DNA of 64,000 nt from contig NZ_VTOW01000002.1 in NCBI RefSeq assembly GCF_012184425.1, forward strand, positions 930,001 through 994,000. Reading direction: 5' to 3'. A program made the translations under genes and the position numbers. This document shows positions 42,837 to 51,895 of this stretch, piece by piece. This DNA is from Candidatus Manganitrophus noduliformans. GTDB taxonomy: Bacteria > Nitrospirota > Nitrospiria > SBBL01 > Manganitrophaceae. The notes under the pieces are model-generated. The model did no database searches. It was not told where the DNA came from and saw only the letters and a program-made list of their open reading frames with translations. Each line of letters starts with the position of its first letter. The stretch's first letter is position 1.

Positions 42837-45716
42837 ATGAGAAGAGCGGTCTGTGCATTATTGTTGATCCTCATCGTGATGGGCGGATGCGCCGGGGCGA
42901 AGAAACGGCTGGAGGGGCAGCGCGATCTCGACAGCTGCGCGAAGATGGCGGCGAGCGGGTTCCGTCCCGTCGCGGGCGAGCGGACCGAGCGGTTCCTCGG
43001 AAAGGTCCAGGAAGCGACCGCCCGCTGCCGCGGCGGAGAAAAAGCCGCCGCTTTTAGGAGCGCTCCCTGGCTCGATTGGTCAAACTACTGGGCCACCGGC
43101 GATCTGAGCAGCCGCGTCCCCGGCTCCGACAGGACCAATCGGCATCTCGATCCGAACGGTCGCGGGATCGACGGCGCCCTCCTCGATCTGGAATATCAGC
43201 GGGTGGAGCTGGTCAAATTCAATCTCTTCGACAACAGCGGGACCTATCCCGATTATGTCCAGGGACGCGACGGCATTCCCGGTGCGGCATTGAAGGTCTG
43301 GGACACGATGCGTCTGCAGAACAGGCATCCTAACTACGCCGCCGTCGGGGGGGACGGCCCGCAGCTCTGCCGGGGGGAATTGATCCGATATCGCACGCCG
43401 ACCGGGATCTGCAACGATCTCAAAAACCCGGCGATGGGATCGACACAGATGCCCTTCGCCCGAAACGTTCAATTCGAGGCGACCTTCCCCGACCTTGGTA
43501 AAGACGAACTGGCCCGGAACCGTCACGGCGATCGGATCGGTCTGCTCACCCCCGATCCGCAGGTGATCAGCCGGAAGCTTTTCACCCGCCCGCAGTCGCA
43601 GCCGGAGAAATGCCGAGAAGGGCAGGGGCTCCCCGGCGACTCGCCCGAAGCGAACTGCGACTACAAGAAGGCCCCCTTCTTCAACGTTCTGGCGGCGTTT
43701 TGGATTCAGTTCATGACGCACGATTGGTTCTCCCACCTGGAAGAGGGAGAGAACGGGCCGGAGATGATGGCGGTCGGCTGTGCGACGCAGAAGGTGGCCA
43801 ATGTGGAGCAGCCGATCACACCGGAAGAGGCTACGAAGCTCGGCTGCCGTCCGGATGATCGGATGGAAAAGTCGCTCACCGCCGACGAAAGCGATCCCGC
43901 GACCTTCATCCACAAGGGCAAGCGCGTTCTCACTCGCGCCTACAAGACGACGAACAACAACGTCACCGCCTGGTGGGATGCCTCTCAGATCTACGGCTAT
44001 GACGAGAGGTCGCGCCGCCGGGTGAAGCGCGATCCGGCCGATCGGGCCAAGCTCTTGTTGGTTTCGATCCCGCAGCGGGAGGCGGCCGGCGAGAAAACCG
44101 GCTACCTCCCCCCGTTTTCGCCCGGCGATCCGATCCATCCCGCCTGGTCGGGCCAGGAAGCGACCGCGTTTCCCGACAACTGGTCGATCGGCATGAGCTT
44201 CTACCACAACCTTTTCGCCCGCGAGCACAACCTCTTCGTCGACGCCTTCCGGACGCAGGCGGCGGAGATGCCGGAGGCCGACTCCGGCCTTCGCAACCCC
44301 GCGCGGCCCGATACGGTGATCCGCAACAAGGAAGTCACCGACGACGAGCTCTTCGAGGCGGCGCGGCTGGTCGTTTCGGCGGAGATCGCCAAAATCCACA
44401 CGATCGAATGGACCCCGCAGCTCCTCTACGATGAGCCGCTCTTCCTCGGAATGAACTCCAACTGGAGCGGGCTGATCCACGGCGACAACCTCGTCTCCCG
44501 GGCGTTGGAGAAGATCGTGGTCGACAACTTCGGCGCCTCGGAAAACGCCCGGAAAGCGGGACAGTGGTATTCGGTCTTCGCCTCCGGCCCGGGGATCTTC
44601 GGTCTCGGAAGCCGGGTCTATTCGGATGACGCAATCCTCGCCAAGTTCGATCCGAAGAAGACCGACACCTGGAATGTCGCGAACCCCGACCATGTCAACG
44701 GCGGGATCAACCACTTCGGCTCCCCCTTCAACTTCCCGGAGGAGTTCGTCACCGTCTACCGGCTGCATGCCTTGGTCCCCGACCTGATCGAATTCCGCGA
44801 GGCCGGAGATCCGAATGTCATCCGAAACAAGATTCCGGTGATCGAAACTTTCCGCGGAAAAGCAACGGCGGCGATGGAGAGCCGCGGCCTCGCCAACTGG
44901 GCCCTTTCGATGGGGCGGCAACGCCTGGGTCTCCTCACCCTCCAGAACCAGCCGCAGTTCCTCCAGAACCTCCCGATGCCGCGCCTTCAGACGGCGACGA
45001 ACACGCTCGACGTGCCGGCGCTCGATCTGATCCGCGACCGCGAGCGGGGGGTCCCCCGCTTCAATGAGTTCCGCCGGCAATACGGCTTGAAGCAGTTGAC
45101 CCGTTTCGACGACTTCATCGATCCGCGCCTTCCGAAAGATTCACCGGAGGAGGTCGAACAAAGACGACTGGTGGGACTGCTGCGCGAGGTCTACGGCCAG
45201 CACATTTGCGATGCGTCGAAGGTCATCACCTCCGCTCAGGTCAACGACGACGGCACACCGATCACCGACTGCCTCGGACATCCCGACGGGAGCCTGGTCG
45301 ACAACATCGAAGATGTCGATACCGTCGTCGGCTGGCTCTCGGAATTCACCCGCCCGCACGGCTTCGCGATCTCGGAGACCCAATTCCAGGTCTTCATCCT
45401 CAACGCCTCCCGGCGTCTCTTCAGCGACCGCTTCTTCACCTCCAGCTTCCGCCCCGAGTTCTACACCCATCTCGGCGTCGAGTGGGTGACGAACAACGGA
45501 CCGGACGGCAAGGTGATTGAGAAGGGGACGCCGAACGGCCACCTGGTGGAGGTCTCCCCGCTCAAGCGGGTGCTGCTGCGGGCCACGCCGGAGCTGGCGC
45601 CGGAGTTGGCGCATGTGGTCAACGCGTTCGATCCGTGGGGGCGCGACCGCGGCGAATATTACTCTTTGGAATGGAAGCCGCGCCCGGGGGCGGAGGGGGA
45701 TGAGGCATTTAAATGA
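42837..45716 (+). CDS. Animal-type haem peroxidase lipoprotein
   Basis: A 959-aa exported lipoprotein (lipobox VMGGC) of the animal haem peroxidase superfamily. Haem-site motifs are present: distal His295 in FMTHDWFSH, WWDASQIYGYDERSRRRV, NLFAREHNLFVDAFR, and proximal His521 in KIHTIEWTPQLL. RLHALVPDLIEFREAG and FGLGSRVYSDD-type segments complete the fold. It is larger than the catalytic core (~550 aa), with a C-terminal extension. AAGGAGG precedes the chosen ATG at 42837; the frame opens at 42765. Oxidation of Mn(II) or organics outside the cell is a possible role: some bacterial Mn oxidases are in this superfamily. Not proven by sequence. Confidence 0.9.
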   Translation: MRRAVCALLLILIVMGGCAGAKKRLEGQRDLDSCAKMAASGFRPVAGERTERFLGKVQEATARCRGGEKAAAFRSAPWLDWSNYWATGDLSSRVPGSDRTNRHLDPNGRGIDGALLDLEYQRVELVKFNLFDNSGTYPDYVQGRDGIPGAALKVWDTMRLQNRHPNYAAVGGDGPQLCRGELIRYRTPTGICNDLKNPAMGSTQMPFARNVQFEATFPDLGKDELARNRHGDRIGLLTPDPQVISRKLFTRPQSQPEKCREGQGLPGDSPEANCDYKKAPFFNVLAAFWIQFMTHDWFSHLEEGENGPEMMAVGCATQKVANVEQPITPEEATKLGCRPDDRMEKSLTADESDPATFIHKGKRVLTRAYKTTNNNVTAWWDASQIYGYDERSRRRVKRDPADRAKLLLVSIPQREAAGEKTGYLPPFSPGDPIHPAWSGQEATAFPDNWSIGMSFYHNLFAREHNLFVDAFRTQAAEMPEADSGLRNPARPDTVIRNKEVTDDELFEAARLVVSAEIAKIHTIEWTPQLLYDEPLFLGMNSNWSGLIHGDNLVSRALEKIVVDNFGASENARKAGQWYSVFASGPGIFGLGSRVYSDDAILAKFDPKKTDTWNVANPDHVNGGINHFGSPFNFPEEFVTVYRLHALVPDLIEFREAGDPNVIRNKIPVIETFRGKATAAMESRGLANWALSMGRQRLGLLTLQNQPQFLQNLPMPRLQTATNTLDVPALDLIRDRERGVPRFNEFRRQYGLKQLTRFDDFIDPRLPKDSPEEVEQRRLVGLLREVYGQHICDASKVITSAQVNDDGTPITDCLGHPDGSLVDNIEDVDTVVGWLSEFTRPHGFAISETQFQVFILNASRRLFSDRFFTSSFRPEFYTHLGVEWVTNNGPDGKVIEKGTPNGHLVEVSPLKRVLLRATPELAPELAHVVNAFDPWGRDRGEYYSLEWKPRPGAEGDEAFK

Positions 45717-45773
45717 ATAAATGAAGACGAGCGGTAAGTTCTCCGTTCCATGTCAATTGAACTGCCGAAACCA

Positions 45774-46022
45774 TCAGCGCGCCCGATGCGTCTCTGATTT
45801 CTTCCACTCCGGCGCCCGAAGCGTGGCGCCGCGGACCGGCACGCCTTGCTCCAGATGTTGAAACTCTGTCCGGACCGGGTCCGGCATTTCCATTTTCACG
45901 ATAATGCCGGGAGGAAGGACGTTGGCTGATTGCATGACCGCGGCGACATTATTCACCAGGAGCACACAACCGATCACATAAGCGAAGGCAAACGAACCGA
46001 AAACAAGATATAGATTCAACAT
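45774..46022 (-). CDS. Small membrane-anchored protein
   Basis: An 82-aa protein: one N-terminal hydrophobic helix (LYLVFGSFAFAYVIGCVLLVN) followed by a hydrophilic tail (SANVLPPGIIVKMEMPDPVRTEFQHLEQGVPV). AAGGAGG 5 nt before the ATG at 46022 fixes the start. No family recognised. It converges on the peroxidase gene with a 57-bp gap. Confidence 0.6.
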   Translation of the reverse strand: MLNLYLVFGSFAFAYVIGCVLLVNNVAAVMQSANVLPPGIIVKMEMPDPVRTEFQHLEQGVPVRGATLRAPEWKKSETHRAR

Positions 46023-46047
46023 GGGACCCTCCTTTTTCATTTGACGT

Positions 46048-46311
46048 TTAAGTTGTGAAGTTAAGCGCCGGATTCCGCTCCGGGACGATGTGATCTTTCA
46101 ACCACATGACAGGCATGTAGCAATAGGGATGCCAGCGTAGGGGAAATTGAAGATAAGAATCGAGACGCTTGAAATTGAAGAAGAAAAATATTCTCTCCGG
46201 CTCACGGGCCCGGGAGCGTTCAATGGACGGTGGGGGAATTGACCAAACCTTGGGGCGGTTGGCCCACTGATTACGATGAAGATTGGAAAACCTCCGCCTG
46301 AATTCAATCAT
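46048..46311 (-). CDS. Doubtful small open frame
   Basis: An 87-aa frame (EFRRRFSNLHRNQWANRPKV ... LQFPLRWHPYCYMPVMWLKDH). No ribosome site, no family match by eye, and a homopolymer-like FFFF stretch. It may be a decayed fragment or non-coding. Confidence 0.2.
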   Translation of the reverse strand: MIEFRRRFSNLHRNQWANRPKVWSIPPPSIERSRAREPERIFFFFNFKRLDSYLQFPLRWHPYCYMPVMWLKDHIVPERNPALNFTT

Positions 46312-46465
46312 CCGGCGGGGAATTCCCGGCAGTTGATCCTTCCCCTGCTGATGCGATAGATGATTACGGCTGTCTTCCTGAACTCACAGGAGTATAACCG
46401 CACGCGGCAGCGTAGGAGGGTCGTGTTTTTAAAGATGGAGCGAAGTGAAGGGCTTGTTTAGTATC

Positions 46466-46825
46466 TTACTTTCTGATCCGGAGCTTGCCGTTTCGGAAGG
46501 TGCTGAAGCTATTGTTCAGCTGGTCGCCATATTGGGAAAGGATACTTTTTATTGCGGTGAGCTTTTCATCCTTATGCGCATCGTTCATTCTCAGAAGAAG
46601 GACTCCCACATGCTTCTGTTGTAGTCGATAAACCAGTTCTCCAAAATCTTTGTCCATTGTAATGACGATTCTTCCCTCCGTAGAGGCAAGCTTTTGAGCA
46701 TCCTGATCGGCCATCCGAGGATCGATGTCCCTCAGCGCAGTCGTATCGAAACCTTGCGACCGGAGCCACCCCTCCACATTCTTTCCAACCCCGACATCGA
46801 CGAGGAATTTGAGGGCTGCTTTCAT
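46466..46825 (-). CDS. DUF5615 PIN-like toxin
   Basis: A 119-aa PIN-fold-like protein of the DUF5615 (Mut7-C-like) type: KFLVDVGVGKNVEGWLRSQGFDTTALRDIDPRMADQDAQKLASTEGRIVITMDKDFGELVYR. Conserved acidic residues are in FLVD, DIDPRMADQD and TMDKDFG. Such proteins are toxin partners of DUF433 antitoxins, as here: the DUF433 gene ends 1 nt before this start. The expected activity is RNA cleavage. Confidence 0.88.
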   Translation of the reverse strand: MKAALKFLVDVGVGKNVEGWLRSQGFDTTALRDIDPRMADQDAQKLASTEGRIVITMDKDFGELVYRLQQKHVGVLLLRMNDAHKDEKLTAIKSILSQYGDQLNNSFSTFRNGKLRIRK

Positions 46826-46826
46826 G

Positions 46827-47063
46827 TCATTTTAGTTGGAAGACACGCTCTTCGGAGATAAGTTCCGCAGCGTAAAGCAGTACCGCCTGGATATCCTCCG
46901 GTTCGAGTTCCGGGTACTCTTCCAGAAGTTCCTTCGCAGAAACATTGTTGGCCAAGGCTTTAATGATCTGTTCTACGCTGATGCGCAGCCCCCGAATCGT
47001 CGGCTTACCGACCAATATCTTTGGGTCGACAGTGATCCTGGACAAAAGCTCTTCCTTTTTCAT
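46827..47063 (-). CDS. DUF433 antitoxin
   Basis: A 78-aa antitoxin with a helix-turn-helix-like fold: ITVDPKILVGKPTIRGLRISVEQIIKALANNVSAKELLEEYPELEPEDIQAVLLYAAELI, the typical DUF433 sequence. The ATG at 47063 with GGAG 8 nt upstream is used. It is the first gene of a two-gene toxin-antitoxin operon and has a sigma-70 promoter directly upstream. Confidence 0.9.
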   Translation of the reverse strand: MKKEELLSRITVDPKILVGKPTIRGLRISVEQIIKALANNVSAKELLEEYPELEPEDIQAVLLYAAELISEERVFQLK

Positions 47064-47090
47064 TGGGATTGCTCCACTAATTGTAATCTC

Positions 47091-47119
47091 ATGGTATCTA
47101 AAAAGGGAGAGAGAGTCAA
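47091..47119 (-). promoter_or_regulatory. Promoter of the DUF433/DUF5615 operon
   Basis: On the minus strand: TTGACT (47114-47119), a 17-nt spacer and TACCAT (47091-47096). Transcription would start about 20 nt ahead of the DUF433 start codon. Confidence 0.5.
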
Positions 47120-47250
47120 ACAAGGAAATCCGGATAAAAATCCCCCGGCTGCTACAGATTTAAACTCACCCCTGAACGAAGGCTTCGGGGGCTTCCCTTT
47201 TGTCGCCGGCTTGGGCTATGATATTGCGTTACCCTCCTGAGGGATCTCTC

Positions 47251-48246
47251 ATGCCGGAGAAAAAGCCGAAGAAGCCGCGCGCGCCGGGCGCCGTCCGAAA
47301 ACGGCGGAAGCCGGCGGGGGTGGCGGTGGGGCTGGAGGCGACCGAGCTGCTGGCCGCGCGACCGCCGGGAAATGTGATCGATCTCCATCAGCAGATCGAA
47401 GCCGACGGCGGGAAGGTCTTGTCGATCTACCGGGAGCCTTACGGCGGTCATTGGCTGGTGATGGCGGCGCTTCCGATCGACAAAGTATCGCCGACCCCCT
47501 ATCAACGCAATCTCTCCGAAACGCATGTCCTCAAGCTGGAGCGGGTGATCGGTAAGATCGGCCGCTTCCTCGACCCGATCATCACCGTTCGGATCGACAA
47601 GGAGGGCATCGCGAAATACTGGACCCCCAACGGCCATCACCGGCTCTCGGCGATGCGGACCCTCGGCGCCAAAAGCATCATCGCGATCGTCGCGCCCGAA
47701 GCATCGGTCGCCTATCAAATCCTGGCGCTGAATACCGAGAAGGCGCACAACCTTCGCGAGCGGGCGCTGGAAGTGGTCCGGATGTACCGGGAATTGGCCG
47801 GCCTGGGCGACGCCATGGAAGAAACCTATCAGCTTGAATTTGAAGAAGCGGCCCTGATCACCCTCGGCTTCTGCTACGAAGCGCGCCCCCGTTTCTCCGG
47901 CGGAGCGTATCACCCGATCCTGCGGCGCGTCGACACCTTTATCAAGAAGCCGATCGGCGATGCGACGGCGCTCCGTCAAGAACGGGCCGACGCCCTGCTT
48001 CGATTGGATGAAACCGTCAGCAGCCGGGTAGAGCTTTTAAAAGCACGTGGACTGACCAGCCCTTATCTGCGCAGCTTCATTGTCGCAAGAATCAACCCGA
48101 TCCGCTTTCGACCCAAGGATGCCGAGCCGCTCTCCTTCAATGAGACGCTTGAGCGGATGAGCAAGGCGCTGGCGAAGTTTAATCCGGAGAAGATCAAGCC
48201 GGAGGATCTGGCGAAGACCGGCGGGGTGGCGGAAGAAGCGGAATAA
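47251..48246 (+). CDS. ParB-like nuclease-domain protein
   Basis: A 331-aa protein. A basic N-terminus (KKPKKPRAPGAVRKRRKPAG) precedes a ParB/Srx-like domain (LPIDKVSPTPYQRNLSETHVLKLERVIGKIGRFLDPIITVRI ... YWTPNGHHRLSAMRTLGAKSI), where GHHRLSA is the phosphate-binding box. A helical C-terminal half follows. There is no parA nearby, so this is not the chromosomal partition ParB. A role in DNA or nucleotide handling is inferred. GAGGG precedes the ATG at 47251. A 34-bp piece of its 3' part (48105-48138) is repeated at 49176-49209. Confidence 0.82.
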   Translation: MPEKKPKKPRAPGAVRKRRKPAGVAVGLEATELLAARPPGNVIDLHQQIEADGGKVLSIYREPYGGHWLVMAALPIDKVSPTPYQRNLSETHVLKLERVIGKIGRFLDPIITVRIDKEGIAKYWTPNGHHRLSAMRTLGAKSIIAIVAPEASVAYQILALNTEKAHNLRERALEVVRMYRELAGLGDAMEETYQLEFEEAALITLGFCYEARPRFSGGAYHPILRRVDTFIKKPIGDATALRQERADALLRLDETVSSRVELLKARGLTSPYLRSFIVARINPIRFRPKDAEPLSFNETLERMSKALAKFNPEKIKPEDLAKTGGVAEEAE

Positions 48247-48317
48247 GGTAATATAGGAAGGAATTGCCGGCAGCGATTCGGAATGATTTTAATATTTAAC
48301 AATGGCGACCCTTACGC

Positions 48318-49025
48318 ATGAGCGATGACAACCAAGCCTCCCCGCCGGAGCGGGAGGGGGAAAGCCGGTTTCCTGAAGACTACTTAAATGCGGTCCGGCG
48401 CTATTTCATCGCGGGCCTCCTGGTGGTGGTCCCGATCTGGGGAACCTACCTTGCCTTAAGGACGCTCTTTAAGACCCTCGACGGCGTGCTCGGCAATCTT
48501 CTGAAGGGGTCCGGCATCTATTACCTGCCGGGATTCGGGATTCTCGTTTTGATCTCCCTGATCCTTCTGGCGGGTCTCTTCGCGACGAATATTTTCGGCA
48601 AGAAATTCCTGCAGATGTGGGACGATTTTCTCCACCGGGTCCCGGTGGTCCGGAACGTCTACTCGCTGGTGAAGTCGATCGTGGAAACCCTCTCGGTCCA
48701 GCAGAAGGAGCGCGGGAGATTTCATCGTGTCGTCTTGGTCGAATATCCGCGGAAAGGAGCGTATTCCATCGGTTTCGTGACGGGGGAGGTCCGGGCGGAA
48801 ATTCAGCGGCTCCCGTTTGAGCGGCTGGTCAACATCTTCATCCCGATGACCCCGACCCCCTTCACCGGCTTTCTGATCCACCTTCCCGAGTCGGAGGTGA
48901 TTCCGACGTCGCTAAGCGTGGAAGAGGCGATGAAGATGATCGTCGCGGCGGGAATTTACGCCCCCGTCTCCATCAGCGACCTGGCCGAAGCGGCCCGGTC
49001 GTCTGCGAAGGAGGAACTGCGTTGA
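48318..49025 (+). CDS. DUF502 family membrane protein
   Basis: A 235-aa inner-membrane protein of the DUF502 family. Two hydrophobic segments (YFIAGLLVVVPIWGTYLALRTLF and YYLPGFGILVLISLILLAGLFATNIFG) are followed by LHRVPVVRNVYSLVKSIVETLS and GFVTGEVR ... VNIFIPMTPTPFTGFLIHLPESEVIP, the family core. The role is unknown. It probably belongs with the ParB-like gene 71 bp upstream, though a separate start of transcription cannot be excluded. Confidence 0.9.
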   Translation: MSDDNQASPPEREGESRFPEDYLNAVRRYFIAGLLVVVPIWGTYLALRTLFKTLDGVLGNLLKGSGIYYLPGFGILVLISLILLAGLFATNIFGKKFLQMWDDFLHRVPVVRNVYSLVKSIVETLSVQQKERGRFHRVVLVEYPRKGAYSIGFVTGEVRAEIQRLPFERLVNIFIPMTPTPFTGFLIHLPESEVIPTSLSVEEAMKMIVAAGIYAPVSISDLAEAARSSAKEELR

Positions 49026-49466
49026 AGAGGAAAGAAGACAATCGGCGGCCCCGCGATGGAATACGGGGCCGCCGCGCCGATTGCAAGGAGGGGAAGGTTA
49101 CGGCGCCAGCTCCGTCTTGCCGTTCGAATAGGGCGCCGGCCGCATCGGCTTTTGCGGATCGACGATGACCACCCCCTTTCGACCCAAGGATGCCGAGCCA
49201 CTCTCCTTCTTCCGGTTTTTATTTTCCTGGGGCGGTTTATATAGAAATTTATACTCACCGGCCATGTGGCCTACTTTTCACTTCTATGGCATACTTACTT
49301 TGTATCTGGGATTTCATGCCGGCGGGATGAAGCCCAGAGTGGTATCGAATACAATCGAGCTTCTCGAATGATTATCTGCGAAACCTTCCGGTAAAAGAGG
49401 CGCGATGAAACCGGCGGACCCTACGACGAAGTAGTCTCCCCAGAAATGAACCATAGGAGGAATCGG
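49026..49466. other. Intergenic region with inverted repeat and gene fragment
   Basis: No intact gene. A perfect 11-bp inverted repeat CGGCGGCCCCG/CGGGGCCGCCG (49043-49053 and 49064-49074, 10-nt loop) follows the DUF502 gene without a T-run. At 49176-49209 a 34-bp piece of the ParB-like gene is repeated. The rest is unremarkable. Confidence 0.55.
49176..49209 (+). repeat. Duplicated fragment of the ParB-like gene
   Basis: This 34-bp stretch, encoding FRPKDAEPLSF in one frame, is the same as 48105-48138 but for one base (G to A). Flanks differ. It is a remnant of a duplication or gene conversion. Confidence 0.7.
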
Positions 49467-49916
49467 ATGAGACGGATTGACTTTATGGTCGGACAAACAG
49501 ATTTCAACACACTGACCGCTGCTCAGTTCATGCAGCAGGACGTGGTTTATTTTACAAAATCGGTAAAAGCGCAATCGATTGCCGCGGCCATCACCACCGG
49601 CAACTTCGGGAGCGTGCCGATCGTCGACAGCGATCTGAAACCGGTCGGGATCGTGAGCGAATACGATCTGCTGAAGGCGATGCGGCAGGGAAAGCAGCTG
49701 AACGAAATCAGCGCTGGCGACATTATGACCAAACCGGCCATCACGGTCCCGGTCGAAGCCAGCTCGGCGGAGATCATGAAAGTCATGGAAGACAAACATC
49801 TGATCCGTGTCGCGGTGGTCGATGAGGATGGAAAACTGGTCGGAATGTTGGCCCGAAGGGACCTGATGAAAGGTTACCTCCAATCACAGGTCCCCGACAA
49901 AGTCTGGTGGATGTAG
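49467..49916 (+). CDS. CBS-domain pair protein
   Basis: A 149-aa cytosolic protein made of two CBS domains: TAAQFMQQDVVYFTKSVKAQSIAAAITTGNFGSVPIVDSDLKPVGIVSEYDLLKA and ISAGDIMTKPAITVPVEASSAEIMKVMEDKHLIRVAVVDEDGKLVGMLARRDLMKGY. Stand-alone CBS pairs bind adenylates or S-adenosylmethionine and regulate other enzymes. GGAGG lies 6 nt before the ATG. No partner gene is evident. A 40-bp imperfect hairpin (49959-49998) follows it. Confidence 0.88.
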   Translation: MRRIDFMVGQTDFNTLTAAQFMQQDVVYFTKSVKAQSIAAAITTGNFGSVPIVDSDLKPVGIVSEYDLLKAMRQGKQLNEISAGDIMTKPAITVPVEASSAEIMKVMEDKHLIRVAVVDEDGKLVGMLARRDLMKGYLQSQVPDKVWWM

Positions 49917-50163
49917 CCCCACAGAGATCTCCAATTTCTCTCTTCACAAGGAGGCGATGACCCGGTGACCTTCCACCCCCCTGGAGGTGATCCGGGTCCT
50001 CGCCAAAGAGATCGATCCAAAAAGCCGCCTCTCTTTCATTTACCCCGCCTCAATCATGACCCACCCTTCTCCCGACCGTACGCAAAGGTTAAACGGTTGC
50101 GAAATCGGATCGGATCAGGTATAAAAAACCATTCATGAGAAAGAATGTAAAGGAGCCGTGCTG

Positions 50164-50805
50164 ATGGATTTTGTTCTCACCGACGCGGAAGTCCGCGTCC
50201 TGGGCTGCTTGATCGAAAAGGAGATGGCGACCCCCGACTACTACCCTCTCTCCCTCAACGCCCTTCAAAACGCGTGCAACCAAACCTCCAACCGCGACCC
50301 GGTCGTCTCCTACGACGAGAAGACGGTCGCCGATGCGCTGGAAGCGCTGAAAACAAAGCGGCTGGTCACCCAAGACCAACTCGGCCGGGTGCCGAAGTAT
50401 TCGGAGCTTTTTCTCAAGAGCGCCAACCTAGTACAGCGAGAGGCCGCCGTTCTCTGCGTGTTGATGCTGCGGGGAGCGCAGACGGTCGGAGAGATCCGCG
50501 GGCGCACGGAGCGGCTCCATTCTTTTGCCAGCTTGGAAGAGGCCCAGAAGACCCTTCAAACATTGGAAGAGTGGGGCTACGTCGCCCTCCTTCCGCGGCA
50601 GCCCGGCCGGAAGGAATCGCGTTATGCCCACCTTCTCTCCGGCCCCCCCGAAAACAAAGAGGAGGCCCCTTCCGAATCGGCCCTCCGGAATGAGCCGATG
50701 GAGAACGAGGCGGTCGCGAAACTCGAAAATGAGGTCAAGTCCCTCCGTCAGGAACTGGAGGAGTTGAAACGGACCCTCCATGATTTCAAGGCGCAATTTC
50801 AATAA
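50164..50805 (+). CDS. YceH family (DUF480) protein
   Basis: A 213-aa protein of the YceH/DUF480 family: FVLTDAEVRVLGCLIEKEMATPDYYPLSLNALQNACNQTSNRDPVV, with two winged-helix domains and LTRELG-type VTQDQLGRVPKYSELF. A C-terminal coiled coil (ENEVKSLRQELEELKRTLHDFK) is present. The ATG at 50164 has AAGGAG 8 nt upstream; a GTG at 50158 is closer to the site. Function unknown in most bacteria. It is followed 23 bp later by lspA. Confidence 0.9.
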   Translation: MDFVLTDAEVRVLGCLIEKEMATPDYYPLSLNALQNACNQTSNRDPVVSYDEKTVADALEALKTKRLVTQDQLGRVPKYSELFLKSANLVQREAAVLCVLMLRGAQTVGEIRGRTERLHSFASLEEAQKTLQTLEEWGYVALLPRQPGRKESRYAHLLSGPPENKEEAPSESALRNEPMENEAVAKLENEVKSLRQELEELKRTLHDFKAQFQ

Positions 50806-50828
50806 GCAGAGTCCCGAAGAAAAACCGG

Positions 50829-51335
50829 ATGACGGCCGTCAAAAAACGCTTTCTGATTCTCACCCTCCTGCTCGCCACGGTGGGACTCGATCGGATCACC
50901 AAGGTGATCGCGCGCGATCGGCTCGAATCGGCTCCGCCGATTTCCCTCTTCGGCGGGATCGTCCGGCTGGACTATGTGGAGAATCCCGGCGCGTTTTTAG
51001 GTCTGGGGTCCGGGCTCTCGGAGACGACCCGCTTCTGGATTTTTTCCGTCCTCGTCGGCGGCTTTCTTGTAGGACTTTTCCTTTACGTTCTCATCTACCG
51101 CCGCTTGTCGGTGATCGAAGTCGCCGCCTTCTCCCTCATTTTGGGAGGGGGGCTCGGCAACCTGATCGACCGCGTTCTTTACGATTACGTCATCGATTTC
51201 CTGGTCGTCGGGATCGGGAGACTCCGGACCGGCGTTTTCAACGTCGCCGATCTTGCAATTACCGCCGGAGTTGGTTTACTCTTCTTGCGTCAGGTCCGCT
51301 CGGCTCGCCGGCAGGAACTTCAATCGAGGTCTTGA
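50829..51335 (+). CDS. lspA: Lipoprotein signal peptidase II
   Basis: A 168-aa inner-membrane aspartyl protease that removes signal peptides from prolipoproteins. Four hydrophobic helices and the family boxes are present: LDRITK, VENPGAFLGL, LGGGLGNLIDRVLYDYVIDFL and the second active-site Asp in FNVADLAITAG. The window has many lipoproteins that would be its substrates. It ends 1 bp before the DUF3574 lipoprotein gene. Confidence 0.95.
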   Translation: MTAVKKRFLILTLLLATVGLDRITKVIARDRLESAPPISLFGGIVRLDYVENPGAFLGLGSGLSETTRFWIFSVLVGGFLVGLFLYVLIYRRLSVIEVAAFSLILGGGLGNLIDRVLYDYVIDFLVVGIGRLRTGVFNVADLAITAGVGLLFLRQVRSARRQELQSRS

Positions 51336-51336
51336 G

Positions 51337-51795
51337 ATGATGGACGGTTCTCGAAAAAAACATCCCCTGCGCCCCCTCCCCTTTCTCCTTCTTTTAGGCC
51401 TCCTCTTCACCTCCATGACGGGGTGCGCCACGGATGGAAACACCCGCCCGATCTCTCCATCGATCGGCCGCCAGGGAACGGTCCTGATCTCCGACACCCT
51501 CTTCTTCGGGCTGAGCACCGCGCGGGGCCCGGTCGGCGCGGCCGAATGGAACGACTTTCTCCGGGACATCGTTACCCCCCGCTTTCCGGACGGCTTCACC
51601 TACTGGGAGGCCAACGGCCAGTGGCGCGGCGCCGACAACCGGCTCGTCCAGGAACGATCGATGGTCTTGCAGATCATCCACCCCGATACCTTCCAGGCCG
51701 AATCGGCCATCCAGGAAATCATCCATCGCTACGAGCAGCAATACGAGCAGGATTCGGTCTTGCGGCTTCGGGATGCGGTTCAGGTCTGGTTTTGA
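51337..51795 (+). CDS. DUF3574 lipoprotein
   Basis: A 152-aa lipoprotein (lipobox SMTGC after a hydrophobic stretch). The mature domain VLISDTLFFGLSTARGPVGAAEWNDFLRDIVTPRFPDGFTYWEANGQWRGADNRLVQERSMVLQII is the DUF3574 family, which resembles a ferredoxin-like fold. GAGGT precedes the ATG at 51337; it follows lspA in the same transcription unit. Function unknown. Confidence 0.88.
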   Translation: MMDGSRKKHPLRPLPFLLLLGLLFTSMTGCATDGNTRPISPSIGRQGTVLISDTLFFGLSTARGPVGAAEWNDFLRDIVTPRFPDGFTYWEANGQWRGADNRLVQERSMVLQIIHPDTFQAESAIQEIIHRYEQQYEQDSVLRLRDAVQVWF

Positions 51796-51895
51796 TGTCG
51801 TCTGATCGCCGCCTGGAAACCTTCCCTGAAATCTTACTTGCCAGTCCGCCGACTTTCTTTTATCCTGTAGATCGTTCGCTTCCGCAAGGTTCGTC

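Noticed and set aside
43080-45080. A 666-codon minus-strand open frame inside the peroxidase gene
   Set aside because: The plus strand encodes clear haem-peroxidase motifs; the minus frame is low-complexity Arg/Asp/Val-rich and lacks a ribosome site.
49959-50130. Coding-like plus-strand stretch (LEVIRVLAKEIDPKSRL)
   Set aside because: An in-frame stop lies just upstream, and there is no start or ribosome site; at most a gene remnant.
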